Assembly (NCBI GenBank): GCA_016788905.1
Contig: JAEURZ010000001.1
Location: forward strand, 1-64,000
Reading direction: 5' to 3'
DNA: 64,000 nt
Origin: Elusimicrobiota bacterium
GTDB lineage: Bacteria; Elusimicrobiota; Elusimicrobia; FEN-1173
Made by a program: the position numbers and the translations under genes. The notes below the pieces were generated by a model. That model was not told the DNA's origin. It worked only from the letters and a program-made list of their open reading frames with translations, and did not search any database. This document shows positions 37,214 to 46,605 of this stretch, in pieces. Every line of letters begins with the position of its first letter. Positions within the stretch are counted from its first letter, which is position 1.

Positions 37214-38110
37214 TTAAGATTTCAACAGGTCAGTCAGAGCTCCCGCAAGGGTTGAGTGACGGAAGACATATCCACTTGAAAGAAGCTTTTTTGGTTCAAC
37301 CCGGGCACTGGCCAAGAGCAGGGATTCGGCCATTTCACCCAAAACCATTTTGGCCATGAAGGCGGGCAAGGGAAAGAGCGTCGGGCGGTGAAGGGCCCGG
37401 CCCAAGGCCTTGGTGAACTCCGCGTTCGTCACAGGAGAGGGGGCGGTAACATTCACGGGCCCAGAGATAAAATCCGTTTCCAGGACATGCCGAATCCCTC
37501 CGATCACGTCCATCAGGCTTACCCAACTCCACCATTGCCGACCGGTCCCAATTTTTCCTCCCAAACCGAGCCGGAAGGGAAGGAGCATTTTTTGGAGCGC
37601 CCCCCCCCGGGGGCTGAGGACGACGCCAAACCGAAGGGCCGCCACCCGAATTCCTTTCGCCGCCGCGGGGGCACTGGACGACTCCCACGCCCGACAGACT
37701 TCCGCCAAAAACCCAGTCCCCGGGGGACTCTCTTCGTTCAGAGATTCCTCTCCGCGATCGCCATAGATCCCAATGGCCGAAGCGCTGATCAACACCTTGG
37801 GCGGGCGAGTCAAGCCGGCCAAGGTGTTGGCTAAAAAAGCTGTCCCTTTAGACCGGCTTTTCAAAATTCGATCTTTGACCTTAGAAGTCCACCGCCCTGC
37901 CGCAATGTTTTCCCCCGCCAAATGAACGACCGCGTCGAAGCCCTCCAACAAACGCGGATCCACCCGCTCCAGGTGGGGATCCCAAAGGATATGGGGCGCC
38001 GACACGGAGGCCCTTCGGGTGAGAAGAGTGACCTTGTGATTCTCCTTTCGAAGGCTGTCCACCAATCCGCCGCCGATCAATCCCGTTCCACCCGATACCA
38101 ATAATTTCAT
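37214..38110 (-). CDS. TIGR01777-family (SDR39U1-like) NAD-dependent epimerase
   Basis: 298 aa from the ATG at 38110, which has GAGGAGGATC immediately upstream. Rossmann motif MKLLVSGGTGLIGGGLVDSL, then DAVVHLAGENIAAGRWT, ISASAIGIYGDRGEE, and the C-terminal DUF1731 part (RPTLFPLPAFMAKMVLGEMA). The family is an atypical SDR with unknown substrate. Monocistronic, divergent from exbB. Confidence 0.9.
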   Translation of the reverse strand: MKLLVSGGTGLIGGGLVDSLRKENHKVTLLTRRASVSAPHILWDPHLERVDPRLLEGFDAVVHLAGENIAAGRWTSKVKDRILKSRSKGTAFLANTLAGLTRPPKVLISASAIGIYGDRGEESLNEESPPGTGFLAEVCRAWESSSAPAAAKGIRVAALRFGVVLSPRGGALQKMLLPFRLGLGGKIGTGRQWWSWVSLMDVIGGIRHVLETDFISGPVNVTAPSPVTNAEFTKALGRALHRPTLFPLPAFMAKMVLGEMAESLLLASARVEPKKLLSSGYVFRHSTLAGALTDLLKS

Positions 38111-38263
38111 AGGATCCTCCTCAGCTGAAGTAAATTCTATAATAAAAGACATCGGGCATAAGACCGAAGGAAAGGCCCCTATCCCTTTTCCGATTTTTCA
38201 TAATACCGTTCGCTGGCCGCAATTAAGGTTAGCGTCGGAACTTGACGCAGAGAGGACCTTCAC

Positions 38264-38716
38264 ATGATGTCAACCTTTGATTTCAAAAATACCCTACTGA
38301 TTGGCTGGCCGATCTTATCCGTGTTGCTTGTTTTTTCCATTCTTACGGTTTCGATCTTCTTTGAATGCACCTCCTTGCACCGACGCATTCGCGCCGCTTT
38401 AGATCTACCCGAAAACATTCCGCCCCTTAAACCTCTCTTCGATCGGGCGGAACAGCGGTTGGCGGTTTTGGGAACGTTGGCCAACGCCGCGCCTTTCGTT
38501 GGACTCTTGGGTACCGTACTCGGCATCATCCGCGCCTTTCATACGATCAGCCAGGCCTCCGGTGGAGGGGGCGGAATGGCGTTGGTCGCGGGCGGAATTT
38601 CCGAAGCCCTCTTTGCAACGGCGGCGGGCCTGGGCGTGGCGATCCCGGCCAGTATGCTCTTTAACTATTTCACATTCCATAACGAGAAACTCATGGAGCG
38701 AGCGGAAGCGGAGTAA
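38264..38716 (+). CDS. exbB: ExbB/TolQ-family proton-channel subunit
   Basis: 150 aa, shorter than the usual ~240 and lacking most of the cytoplasmic insert. Membrane segment 1 at 10-34; then [21 protein letters not shown] and [20 protein letters not shown], the conserved MotA/TolQ/ExbB core. With ExbD and TonB it uses the proton gradient to drive outer-membrane transport. Three genes with 1-3 base gaps form an operon. Confidence 0.92.
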   Translation: MMSTFDFKNTLLIGWPILSVLLVFSILTVSIFFECTSLHRRIRAALDLPENIPPLKPLFDRAEQRLAVLGTLANAAPFVGLLGTVLGIIRAFHTISQASGGGGGMALVAGGISEALFATAAGLGVAIPASMLFNYFTFHNEKLMERAEAE

Positions 38717-38719
38717 CCC

Positions 38720-39160
38720 ATGAAAGTCCATCTGGGTTCCCACAAAAAGAAGCGCCTCATCACGGAAATCAATATGGTTCCCTTTATTGACGTGGTGCTG
38801 GTTCTTCTCATTATTTTCATGATTGTCTCCCCTTTCATCGCCCAATCCCAGGTGCCGGTCAATCTGCCCCGGGCCGCCGGCCAACCGGGAGACAACGACA
38901 ACCCCCTCCGGGTCAAGATTACCCGGGACGGAGACTATTACATCGGCGACCAACGCGTTCTTCGCAATAACTTTGGCAAAAGCTTGGACCAAGCCCTGTC
39001 CCAAAACGAACGACGGGCGGTTCTCATTGAGGCGGACCGGGATGTCTCGTTTAAGAACGTGATTTTGGCTTTAGACGCGGCGCAAAAAATAAAAGGCGCC
39101 AAGGTGGGCGTCGCTGTCCTTCCGACGGAAGAGGCCCCGGACGAGGCCAACACCCCCTGA
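38720..39160 (+). CDS. exbD: ExbD/TolR-family protein
   Basis: 146 aa. Lead, then a membrane anchor with the conserved acidic residue in INMVPFIDVVLVLLIIFMIV, then a periplasmic domain (VPVNLPRAAGQPGDN, RAVLIEADRDVSFKNVILAL). Partner of ExbB. Confidence 0.93.
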   Translation: MKVHLGSHKKKRLITEINMVPFIDVVLVLLIIFMIVSPFIAQSQVPVNLPRAAGQPGDNDNPLRVKITRDGDYYIGDQRVLRNNFGKSLDQALSQNERRAVLIEADRDVSFKNVILALDAAQKIKGAKVGVAVLPTEEAPDEANTP

Positions 39161-39161
39161 A

Positions 39162-39959
39162 ATGGCAACATCAAATGATCGAGGGGACCCCGGCGTGATT
39201 CGCTATTTGGCCTATTCCTCCGTCATCCACGGATTGATACTGGGGGTCCTTTTCATTTTCCTCTACCGGCCGGAACGACCACAAGCCTATTACGGGTTTC
39301 AGTTCCTGGGAGGCCAATCCGGATTCGGCACCGGACGATTGGAACCCGCTCCCGCCCCAGCCCCTTCTCGACCCGAAGCCTCCGTTGCCCCAGCCACCAC
39401 GCCCATAGAAGAGCTTCCTCCGGCAATAGAAGAGCTTCCTCCGGCATCGGAAGACCCAAATCGCGTGGCGATAGAATCAAAAACGGACGCAAAAATAAAG
39501 GGAATTCCTGCGCCGAAACCCGCCGAGAAAAACCCTGCCATCAAGGGGGGGACCAAGGGAGCCCGCGGTAACTCCCCCTTAGGGCACGGTGATTTCCAAG
39601 GGTCCAAAACTGGACCTGTGGGGGGAGTGGGGACATCCCTTGAAATTGGGGGGTTTGGACCCGGCGGTGGGGGTGGCGCTAATAATCAGTTTCCGTTTAA
39701 ATGGTATGGCGAACTGGTTTACAAACGGCTCTGGGAAGCCTGGGACCGAACCGACGCGGGAACGCGGGAGTGCAAAGTCGCGTTTAAAATTCTTAAAGAC
39801 GGGAATATATCTTCACTCAAAGTCACGAATTCCTCAGGGGATTTCCTTTTCGATAACACCGCCAAACGGGCCGTTTCCGCCGCCGCCCCGTTCCCCCCCC
39901 TTCCCGATGGGTTCAAAGAATCTGTTCTCCCCATTCTCGTCCGATTCCGATTGCAATAA
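39162..39959 (+). CDS. tonB: TonB-like energy transducer
   Basis: 265 aa. N-terminal anchor (YSSVIHGLILGVLFIFLY), a proline-rich and glycine-rich periplasmic span (about 60-180), then the TonB C-terminal fold (FKWYGELVYKRLWEAWDRTD, VAFKILKDGNISSLKVTNSS, NTAKRAVSAAAPFPPLPDGF). A perfect 21-bp tandem duplication at 39405-39446 encodes IEELPPA twice. Weak sequence conservation elsewhere, but the operon makes the role clear. Confidence 0.88.
   Translation: MATSNDRGDPGVIRYLAYSSVIHGLILGVLFIFLYRPERPQAYYGFQFLGGQSGFGTGRLEPAPAPAPSRPEASVAPATTPIEELPPAIEELPPASEDPNRVAIESKTDAKIKGIPAPKPAEKNPAIKGGTKGARGNSPLGHGDFQGSKTGPVGGVGTSLEIGGFGPGGGGGANNQFPFKWYGELVYKRLWEAWDRTDAGTRECKVAFKILKDGNISSLKVTNSSGDFLFDNTAKRAVSAAAPFPPLPDGFKESVLPILVRFRLQ
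39405..39446 (+). repeat. 21-bp tandem repeat, two copies, in tonB
   Basis: ATAGAAGAGCTTCCTCCGGC plus A, repeated exactly twice. It adds one IEELPPA unit to the proline-rich spacer and is a likely slippage site. Confidence 0.9.
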
Positions 39960-40017
39960 TAGAATCCAATTTATACTTCACCTGAAAATTCTTTTCTTTT
40001 AAACCCTCCCCCCGTGA

Positions 40018-40734
40018 TTAGCGAACAACCGCAATACGGATTCGGGCTTGGGTTCGTTCCCCCCCCGCATACGCTTCTACCACCCCGTCATATATCCCAC
40101 TCGCGATGGGCCCTGTCCAGGGGAATTCATATGTGGAAGATCCAATAGGAGTCAGGTTTCCATTCTCAACCAGCCGACCTGAAAGATCGAAAATTCTAAT
40201 TTTCACTTGTTCCAATGCCTCTCCCTGGGCCCGAATCACAGGAACAGCCCCCCCCACAGCGGGGTTCGGGTAGGAGTAAGCCACCAGTTTTACCTGGGGA
40301 ACAGAAGGGGGCATCTGAACGGCGACAGGTTCAGATAACGCAGACGCGTTGCCCACCCCATCCAAAGCGGCCACCTGATAGCGATGAACCTCTCCCATTT
40401 CAACCTTGGCATCCCTGTAGAATGTTTCTGAAACGCGGGAAATCGCTTCCCCGTCACGGAACACGCGATAACCAATGACCCCAGTCAGCCGATCCACCGA
40501 AGGATCCCATCGGAGGTAAACTTCCCGTCCGGAGAAAGCTCTGACCCCTTGGGGAATACTGGGCGCCTCCCGATCTTCAATGGGCTGAATTCGAATCAAT
40601 GACGGATCCGGCACAGGAGAAATCAACCGTGGAACAGAAGGTTCTAGGGCTCCCCAAGCCATCGACCCTGTAAAAAGAAGAGCGACCAAACCATCCCTAA
40701 GATTCCTTCGATTGAGCGTCATCTCTTGAGTCAT
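40018..40734 (-). CDS. Secreted FN3 protein with YPNP-type C-terminal Ig module
   Basis: 238 aa; the real start may be the ATG at residue 5 (MTLNRRNLRDGL). A signal peptide ends near SMAWG. An FN3-like domain covers about 55-140 (APSIPQGVRAFSGREVYLRW, HRYQVAALDGVGNASALS). The C-terminal 80 residues hold SYPNPAVGG, VKIRIFDLSGRLVENG and SGIYDGVVEAYAG, a FlgD-like Ig module seen in type IX sorting domains and in Elusimicrobia/Fibrobacteres secreted proteins. No type IX system is visible here. Function unknown. Confidence 0.75.
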   Translation of the reverse strand: MTQEMTLNRRNLRDGLVALLFTGSMAWGALEPSVPRLISPVPDPSLIRIQPIEDREAPSIPQGVRAFSGREVYLRWDPSVDRLTGVIGYRVFRDGEAISRVSETFYRDAKVEMGEVHRYQVAALDGVGNASALSEPVAVQMPPSVPQVKLVAYSYPNPAVGGAVPVIRAQGEALEQVKIRIFDLSGRLVENGNLTPIGSSTYEFPWTGPIASGIYDGVVEAYAGGERTQARIRIAVVR

Positions 40735-40809
40735 TTGTCCTCCATCAACGGGGTGCCCCGGTCACCACAATGGGAAGCGACATTTCGGCCAAACCAGGCC
40801 AAAACGACA

Positions 40810-40837
40810 TTGACATGGGGGGTGCATATGGTAATAT
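40810..40837 (+). promoter_or_regulatory. Sigma70 promoter of the APC permease gene
   Basis: TTGACA (40810-40815), a 16-base spacer and TAATAT (40832-40837) extended by TGG. Expected start near 40844, giving a leader of about 110 bases. Confidence 0.7.
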
Positions 40838-40841
40838 TTGG

Positions 40842-40942
40842 GCGGTTCGGCTCCCATTGCCGTGAGCAACGCCGTTTAGTAGATCGTTCAGCGCCGCGAA
40901 CCGCGCCGTCTCGCTCCTTTTCGAGCGGGGCGCTTTTTTTTT
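40842..40942 (+). promoter_or_regulatory. Attenuator-like leader before the APC permease
   Basis: GCGGTTCG (40842-40849) is perfectly complementary to CGAACCGC (40897-40904), closing a domain of 47 bases that contains smaller pairings. A terminator follows at once: GTCTCGCTC (40908-40916) with GAGCGGGGC (40923-40931), then nine T from 40934. The order promoter, closing helix, terminator, start codon is typical of riboswitches or attenuators. It does not match the ydaO/c-di-AMP, fluoride or guanidine motifs as I know them. Confidence 0.55.
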
Positions 40943-40953
40943 AGGGTGGATCA

Positions 40954-42918
40954 ATGATTAAGAAAGTTCGAAATTGGGTCTTTGGGCCAGCAAAAAACCC
41001 TCTAGATCCGAATGTATTTCATAATGTTTCATTAATTGCTTTCTTTGCCTGGGTCGGGTTGGGGGCGGATGGGTTAAGCTCCTCTTGTTACGGCCCAGAA
41101 GAAGCCTTCCGCGCCCTGGGCCCTTACACCCACTTGGCCATTCCCCTGGCTATTGCTGTTGCTTTAACTGTTTTTATTCTTTCCGCCAGCTATTCTCAAC
41201 TCATTGAAGCGTTTCCCTCCGGTGGAGGAGGGTATCTGGTCGCCACGAAACTCATAGGCCCCATTCCTGGACTAGTTTCTGGATCGGCTCTCTTGATTGA
41301 CTACATCTTGACGGTCGCCATTTCCATTGCCTCGGGGGCCGACGCCATTTTCAGCTTTCTACCGGAACAATTCCTCCCTTACAAATTCGGTGCCACCCTC
41401 CTCTGTTTGGGGGTCCTGGTGGCCCTTAACCTCCGCGGCGTTAAAGAGTCCATCGTTATTTTAACCCCAATTTTTATCGTATTCCTTGTGACACACATGA
41501 TTGTCATCGGTTATGGGATCTTTTCCCATGGGGATGAATTACCCGGATTGGTTGGGGCCACCATGACAGAAACCCGTGAAGGCATTGGAACACTGGGTCT
41601 TTTGGCCATGGTCGGAATTTTTCTCCGGGCCTTCTGCCTGGGCGGTGGGACTTTTACCGGGATTGAAGCGGTGTCCAACGGTCTCCAGATTCTCCGCGAA
41701 CCACGTGTTTCCACGGGAAAACGGACCATGAAATACATGGCCTTCTCCTTGGCCCTCACCGCTGGGGGCATCCTGATTGCTTACGTCTTAAATGGGGTCC
41801 ACCACGCGGAAGGACGCACCATGAACGCGGTATTGATCCAGGGACTCGTGGAGGGATGGCCGGGAGGAAAAGCTTTTCTTCTCATCACCCTCCTGTCCGA
41901 AGGAGCCCTGCTCCTGGTGGCCGCCCAAGCCGGCTTCTTGGCAGGGCCCCGTACCATGTCGAACATGGCCATCGATAATTGGCTCCCCCGCCGCCTCACA
42001 AACCTTTCGGACCGGTTGGTCATCAAGGACGGGGTGGTTTTTATTGGAATCGCGGCTTTGGCCATGCTCCTCTATTCCAAAGCCTCCGTTCGGATCCTGG
42101 TCGTCATGTATTCCATCAATGTGTTTCTCACGTTTTCGCTCACCCAATACGGGATGGTGGTCCATTGGTTGAAAAAACGTGGGGACAATTGGAAACGGAA
42201 AATAGCGATTAATTTTCTGGGACTCCTGGTGACCGCAGGTGTTTTAGTGGTGACTTCCGTTATTAAATTTCAAGAAGGGGGATGGGTCACCTTGGTGATT
42301 ACGGGGGCCCTCATCATTTTTTGTTTTTGGGTCCACGCTCATTACCGAGACACATCAAAAGCCCTCCAACATCTCGATGACATTCTGACCCATCTCCCCC
42401 TTCCCGAAGAAGCCCCAGAAACCAAGAAACTACCATCCAAACCCACGGCTGTTCTCTTGGTGAACGGGTATAATGGGATGGGAATCCATTCTCTGCTCTC
42501 TATTCACCGTCTCTTTCCGGGGCATTTCAAGAATTTCGTGTTCGTTTCTGTGGGAGTGATCGATTCGGACCGGTTTAAGGGAAAAGCGGAAATAGAGAAT
42601 CTCCGGGGATCAACCCAGGCCGATTTGGATAAATACACTCAACTCTCCCAACGGATGGGATTGTATGCGGAATCGAAATTAACCTTGGGGACCGACGTCA
42701 TTGAGGGGCTTGAGCGTATTTGCGACCAAGTGGCCCAAGAATGGCCCAAAAGGGTCTTTTTTATGGGCCAATTGGCGTTCGAAGGAGAAACTTTCTGGAC
42801 CCGTTTCCTTCATAACCGAACATCGTTTGTTCTGCAGCGCCGGCTGTTGTTCAATGGCCAGCAGGCGGTTATCTTGCCGATTCGGGTTCGATTAAAACCG
42901 ATTTCTTTACCAAAGTAA
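40954..42918 (+). CDS. APC-superfamily permease with C-terminal soluble domain, possibly KimA-like
   Basis: 654 aa. About 12 membrane segments to residue ~470, with GLGADGLSSSCYGPEEAFRA in helix 1, SGGGGYLVATKLIG and GTFTGIEAVSNGL. The soluble end (490-650) has AVLLVNGYNGMGIHSLLSIH and is Rossmann/USP-like. This layout resembles amino-acid permeases of the APC group and the potassium importer KimA. Substrate is not certain. The gene carries the terminator leader described above and is followed by an antiporter gene after 53 bases. Confidence 0.75.
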   Translation: MIKKVRNWVFGPAKNPLDPNVFHNVSLIAFFAWVGLGADGLSSSCYGPEEAFRALGPYTHLAIPLAIAVALTVFILSASYSQLIEAFPSGGGGYLVATKLIGPIPGLVSGSALLIDYILTVAISIASGADAIFSFLPEQFLPYKFGATLLCLGVLVALNLRGVKESIVILTPIFIVFLVTHMIVIGYGIFSHGDELPGLVGATMTETREGIGTLGLLAMVGIFLRAFCLGGGTFTGIEAVSNGLQILREPRVSTGKRTMKYMAFSLALTAGGILIAYVLNGVHHAEGRTMNAVLIQGLVEGWPGGKAFLLITLLSEGALLLVAAQAGFLAGPRTMSNMAIDNWLPRRLTNLSDRLVIKDGVVFIGIAALAMLLYSKASVRILVVMYSINVFLTFSLTQYGMVVHWLKKRGDNWKRKIAINFLGLLVTAGVLVVTSVIKFQEGGWVTLVITGALIIFCFWVHAHYRDTSKALQHLDDILTHLPLPEEAPETKKLPSKPTAVLLVNGYNGMGIHSLLSIHRLFPGHFKNFVFVSVGVIDSDRFKGKAEIENLRGSTQADLDKYTQLSQRMGLYAESKLTLGTDVIEGLERICDQVAQEWPKRVFFMGQLAFEGETFWTRFLHNRTSFVLQRRLLFNGQQAVILPIRVRLKPISLPK

Positions 42919-42971
42919 TTGCGCGCTTTATTTATTCCTGGGCAACGGCGCCCCTATTTAAGGAGGTCCCC

Positions 42972-44795
42972 ATGGGATCAAATTCAAAAGAAATTGTTTA
43001 CCTTTCTTCCGTCAAGTTTTTTGTGGGTTGCGTTGTGGCCGCCGCACTCGCTCTGATCGTCGGGCATTTCAAACCGTTGCCCGTGGGTTTTCTGGCGGCG
43101 GAAGTTCTCCTCACCGTTCTGGCGATATTTCTTTTCGGTTCGATCCGTTACCGGATCGATAAAAATGTCCTGACGTATGGGGCCGGGCTCGTTATTGTTT
43201 CCACATTTTGGCCCCTATGGAAAACAGCCTGGGTCGCCCAAGGAGGACCGGAAGGGGGAACCTGGAGCCAACACGTCATCCACACAGCTCAACACTATCT
43301 TTTGACCCTCCATGGGCTGGATCAGCTGGTCCACGCGGACACCATGCTTTTTATTCTCGGACTAACTTTTTTTGTGGCCGCCATTGCCCAAACCCGACTC
43401 TTGGAAACTGTAAGTTTCCTTGTCCTTGACCAAACCCGCGGACGACTGGTTCCCACGGTTGCCGCCATTGCCGCCCTTGTCGCCATGGCCTCCGGTGTTT
43501 TGGACGGGGTCTCCATGATCGGTTTGATGATCCGCACATTGGTCATTCTTCTCTTCCTTTCGAAGTCCAAAGACGACCACGTGATTTACGCGGTTATGGT
43601 TTCCACTGTTGTGACCACGGTGTGCGGCATGTGGTTGGCCTACGGGGAACCCCCGAACCTCATCATGAAAGCGAACCTTCACCCCCATCTCGATAACGCC
43701 TTCTTCATCCGCTATTGCCTCCCGGCAGCCGTGGGAAGTTATCTGATCGTTTTTTGGAATTTAAAAAAACGATTATCGGGAAAAACCGTTGATCTCCAAG
43801 GTCTCGACATTTTGGACAAACACACCGCCGATGTTCGCTTCTTGCAGGCGTCACGCCACGGAGAAGTTTTTACCGCTCTGGAATTCGCCAAAGAAAACGC
43901 CGAAATCCTCGGGACGAAAAGGGATCCCGTTATGAAAAGAATTCATCAGGGAATCCCTTTCGGGGAGGCCTTGGTGAACGAACACATTCCCGCGGAAAAA
44001 AGAATTCCCCTCCTTGGAAAATATTTAGACGATTCCCTCGCCAAAGATCTCGACAATTATTACGTTCATACTTTTGGACGGGATGATCATCAGGCGGTAG
44101 AATCCTCCCGCCGTTTGGAAGAGGCCATGGCCGCCACGCGGCGGAAACGAAGGGCCGCCCAAACCGTCGGCCTCTTGTCTTTCGTCCCTTTCGTTGGTCT
44201 TCTGGTCGCCCACGCCATCAATCACGACATTCCTCTTTTCCTGGCCTCTTTCGCTGGATTCGCGTTGGCTTTCCTCAGCATCGTGAAAGCCCCCAAAATC
44301 CGATCGCTGGCCCTTCGGGAAGCCGCCCATGAATTCAAGGAATACCTCTTCCTCCTTCCTCTTTTCCTCTCCATTTCCCTTCTTCAGAAAACAGGCTTTT
44401 TCGATCAGCTGGCGCAGCTCATCCACATGGGAGTTGAGCATTTAGGTAAGGCCCCAATGGCCTTGGGTCAGTTTGCCTTCGCGACGTTCCTCTCAGCGCT
44501 TTTAGATAACAATGTCGTGGCGGACTTTCTTGGTCGGGCTTTAAAAAATCTTGACGTGGTTTTGATTCATCTCTTCGCCATGGCGCAAATCGCCGGATAC
44601 GCCCTTGGCGGTTGCTGGACTCATATTGGCTCGGCCCAATCTGTTGTGGCGTATTCCTTCATCCACAAGGAAATTGATCATCACTTCACCCCCTTCATGT
44701 GGATCAAGGCCATGACCCCCGTGGTCATCGAAATTGCGGTTTTTATGACAATCCTGATTTTCGTTGAGGGAAAACTTTCAGCGTGGCTCCACTGA
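42972..44795 (+). CDS. Ion-transporter-superfamily (NhaD/ArsB-like) antiporter
   Basis: 607 aa with AAGGAGG before the ATG. The family pattern is clear: GVLDGVSMIGLMIRTLVILL and YGEPPNLIMKAN in the first half, SALLDNNVVADFLGRAL and GGCWTHIGSAQSVVAYSF in the second, each half with a re-entrant asparagine/glycine-rich loop. A hydrophilic insert of about 110 residues (300-400; RHGEVFTALEFAKENAEILG) separates the halves. Probably exchanges Na+ for H+. Neighbouring permease suggests ion homeostasis; substrate inferred. Confidence 0.75.
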   Translation: MGSNSKEIVYLSSVKFFVGCVVAAALALIVGHFKPLPVGFLAAEVLLTVLAIFLFGSIRYRIDKNVLTYGAGLVIVSTFWPLWKTAWVAQGGPEGGTWSQHVIHTAQHYLLTLHGLDQLVHADTMLFILGLTFFVAAIAQTRLLETVSFLVLDQTRGRLVPTVAAIAALVAMASGVLDGVSMIGLMIRTLVILLFLSKSKDDHVIYAVMVSTVVTTVCGMWLAYGEPPNLIMKANLHPHLDNAFFIRYCLPAAVGSYLIVFWNLKKRLSGKTVDLQGLDILDKHTADVRFLQASRHGEVFTALEFAKENAEILGTKRDPVMKRIHQGIPFGEALVNEHIPAEKRIPLLGKYLDDSLAKDLDNYYVHTFGRDDHQAVESSRRLEEAMAATRRKRRAAQTVGLLSFVPFVGLLVAHAINHDIPLFLASFAGFALAFLSIVKAPKIRSLALREAAHEFKEYLFLLPLFLSISLLQKTGFFDQLAQLIHMGVEHLGKAPMALGQFAFATFLSALLDNNVVADFLGRALKNLDVVLIHLFAMAQIAGYALGGCWTHIGSAQSVVAYSFIHKEIDHHFTPFMWIKAMTPVVIEIAVFMTILIFVEGKLSAWLH

Positions 44796-44874
44796 TCCAC
44801 CGGATAGAATGGGTTCCGCTTCTTCGCCCACCGAAATTCCGCTTGTTTAATGCGACGCCCGAAAAATAAAAAGA

Positions 44875-44902
44875 TTGACTTTTTCTAAACTTATGTTAAC
44901 AT
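44875..44902 (+). promoter_or_regulatory. Sigma70-like promoter of amt1
   Basis: TTGACT (44875-44880), a 16-base spacer and TAACAT (44897-44902) preceded by TGT. Expected start near 44909, directly before the first stem-loop. Confidence 0.6.
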
Positions 44903-44909
44903 AGGCTTC

Positions 44910-44981
44910 TCAACACACTGGTGTGTTGATTTTTACCTGGACAATGACCGTCCTTCTCGCTACGCGGGAAGGATTTTTTTT
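44910..44981 (+). promoter_or_regulatory. ANTAR-type two-hairpin antitermination leader of amt1
   Basis: Stem 1: TCAACAC (44910-44916), hexaloop ACTGGT, GTGTTGA (44923-44929). Stem 2: GGAC (44939-44942), loop AATGACC, GTCC (44950-44953); the loop has A1 and G4 but seven bases. Terminator: TCCTTCTCGC (44951-44960), loop TAC, GCGGGAAGGA (44964-44973), then eight T. Stem 2 and the terminator share 44951-44953 and cannot form together. This fits the ANTAR target motif (loops A-x-x-G-x-x, second stem overlapping a terminator). Confidence 0.6.
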
Positions 44982-45068
44982 GTTCCGGCCCTTCCGAGAC
45001 TGTGTTGTCTCCCAAAAAATCATCTAAATAGATTCCAGCGCGCCTGGCGCGCTTCAATGGAGGTCATT

Positions 45069-46601
45069 ATGCTGTCCCAAATTAAACGATGTCTCTGGCG
45101 CGGTGGACTTTTCGCGCTCTTGGTCTGGGGAACCGGTCTTACTACGGTCGTCCTTCGGGCCGAGGAACCCGCCGTTCCAACGATGGAAACCGTTGTGGCA
45201 ACAGACCCCGCCCTGGTGGGACGATTGGAAGCCATTGAACAAGGACTCACCGATCGGAAAGTCGTTTCCGATACGCTCTGGGTCCTCTTGGCGGGTTTCT
45301 TGGTGTTCTGGATGAACGCCGGGTTCGCCCTGGTGGAGTCTGGCATGTGCCGCGCCAAAAACGCGGTCAACATTCTCTCCAAAAACTTCATCGTCTTCGC
45401 TGTGAGTTCCCTCGCCTTTTATTTTGTGGGCTGGGGAATCATGTTTGGAGACGGGAACGGGTTTATGGGGTTGAAAGGACTCTTTATGTTAACGGGGGCC
45501 GATAACAGCCCAGCCACCGGGGACGCCTACGCCGGGGTCTACAGCGCCATCAACTGGACCGGCATTCCTCTCTCTGCAAAGTTCTTCTTTCAATTGGTTT
45601 TTGCGGGAACGGCCGCCACCATCGTCTCCGGTTGCGTTGCGGAACGGATCAAATATCTTTCGTTTGTTGTGTTCAGCGCGGTACTCGTTGCTGTGGCCTA
45701 CCCGATCACAGGACATTGGATCTGGGGAGGCGGGTGGTTGGCTTCCTTGGGTTTCTGGGACTTTGCCGGATCCACAGCCGTTCACACCGTGGGCGGCGTG
45801 GCGGGATTGGCCGGAATTTTAGTCTTGGGCCCCCGCATCGGGAAATACCGTCCTGACGGAACCCCGAACGCGATCCCGGGTCACAACATGACATCGGCCA
45901 CCCTGGGATGTTTGATCCTCTGGCTTGGTTGGTTCGGGTTTAACCCGGGGTCCACGATGGCCGCAGACGCCGGAGCCATTAGCTACATTCTCATCACCAC
46001 CAACCTGGCCGCGGCCGCGGGTCTTTTAACCGCCACCTTGACCGCCTGGCTCGTGATGGGCAAACCCGACCTGGGTATGACCATTAACGGTTGTTTGGCG
46101 GGGATGGTGGCGATCACCGCCCCCTGCGCCTTCGTGACGATGCCCGCCTCCATCCTCATTGGGGGAATCGCTGGCGTGATCGTGGTCTTTGCCGTCATGT
46201 TCTTTGATAAAATCAAGATCGACGACCCTGTTGGCGCCCTGGCCGTGCATTTAACCAACGGCATCTGGGGCACCGTGGCTGTGGGTCTCTTCGCCGTTGA
46301 CAAGATCACCGGGGCGGGAACCGGAAACGGTCTCTTCTACGGCGGTGGGTTTAAGCTCCTGGGCGTTCAGATCCTGGGTTCTGCCACCGTGATTCTGTTC
46401 ACTCTGGTGGTTTCCCTCCTCTTCTGGTTTGTTGTGAAAGCCATCATGGGCGTTCGCGTGAGCCGTGAAGAGGAAATTCGAGGGCTGGACATTGGCGAGC
46501 ACGGTATGGAAGCCTACGCGGGCTTCCAAATCTATCTGACCGAGTACGGCCTCGCTCCCGCTGGGGATCCCGAGCCGGAATCGACTAAGGCGGGGAGGTA
46601 A
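45069..46601 (+). CDS. amt: Ammonium transporter, long N-terminus type
   Basis: 510 aa from the ATG at 45069, which has GGAGG 7 bases upstream; the ATG at 45057 overlaps that site. A signal peptide-like segment ([18 protein letters not shown]) is followed by a ~35-residue linker and 11 membrane segments. The twin pore histidines appear in [15 protein letters not shown] and [31 protein letters not shown] is the family start. It moves ammonium or ammonia inward; glnK follows after 4 bases, so the GlnK protein can block it. Confidence 0.95.
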   Translation: MLSQIKRCLWRGGLFALLVWGTGLTTVVLRAEEPAVPTMETVVATDPALVGRLEAIEQGLTDRKVVSDTLWVLLAGFLVFWMNAGFALVESGMCRAKNAVNILSKNFIVFAVSSLAFYFVGWGIMFGDGNGFMGLKGLFMLTGADNSPATGDAYAGVYSAINWTGIPLSAKFFFQLVFAGTAATIVSGCVAERIKYLSFVVFSAVLVAVAYPITGHWIWGGGWLASLGFWDFAGSTAVHTVGGVAGLAGILVLGPRIGKYRPDGTPNAIPGHNMTSATLGCLILWLGWFGFNPGSTMAADAGAISYILITTNLAAAAGLLTATLTAWLVMGKPDLGMTINGCLAGMVAITAPCAFVTMPASILIGGIAGVIVVFAVMFFDKIKIDDPVGALAVHLTNGIWGTVAVGLFAVDKITGAGTGNGLFYGGGFKLLGVQILGSATVILFTLVVSLLFWFVVKAIMGVRVSREEEIRGLDIGEHGMEAYAGFQIYLTEYGLAPAGDPEPESTKAGR

Positions 46602-46605
46602 TTTC

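Larger units (their letters stand above)
44796..45068 (+). other. Intergenic region and leader before amt1
   Basis: Holds a promoter (44875-44902), two stem-loops and a terminator (44910-44981), then about 85 bases with GCGCGCC/GGCGCGC at 45037-45052 before the start codon. No coding region. Confidence 0.7.

Noticed and set aside
40842-40942. ANTAR motif in the APC permease leader
   Set aside because: A loop ATTGCC with A1 and G4 exists at 40855-40860, but its stem has a mismatch and no second A-x-x-G-x-x hairpin overlaps the terminator.
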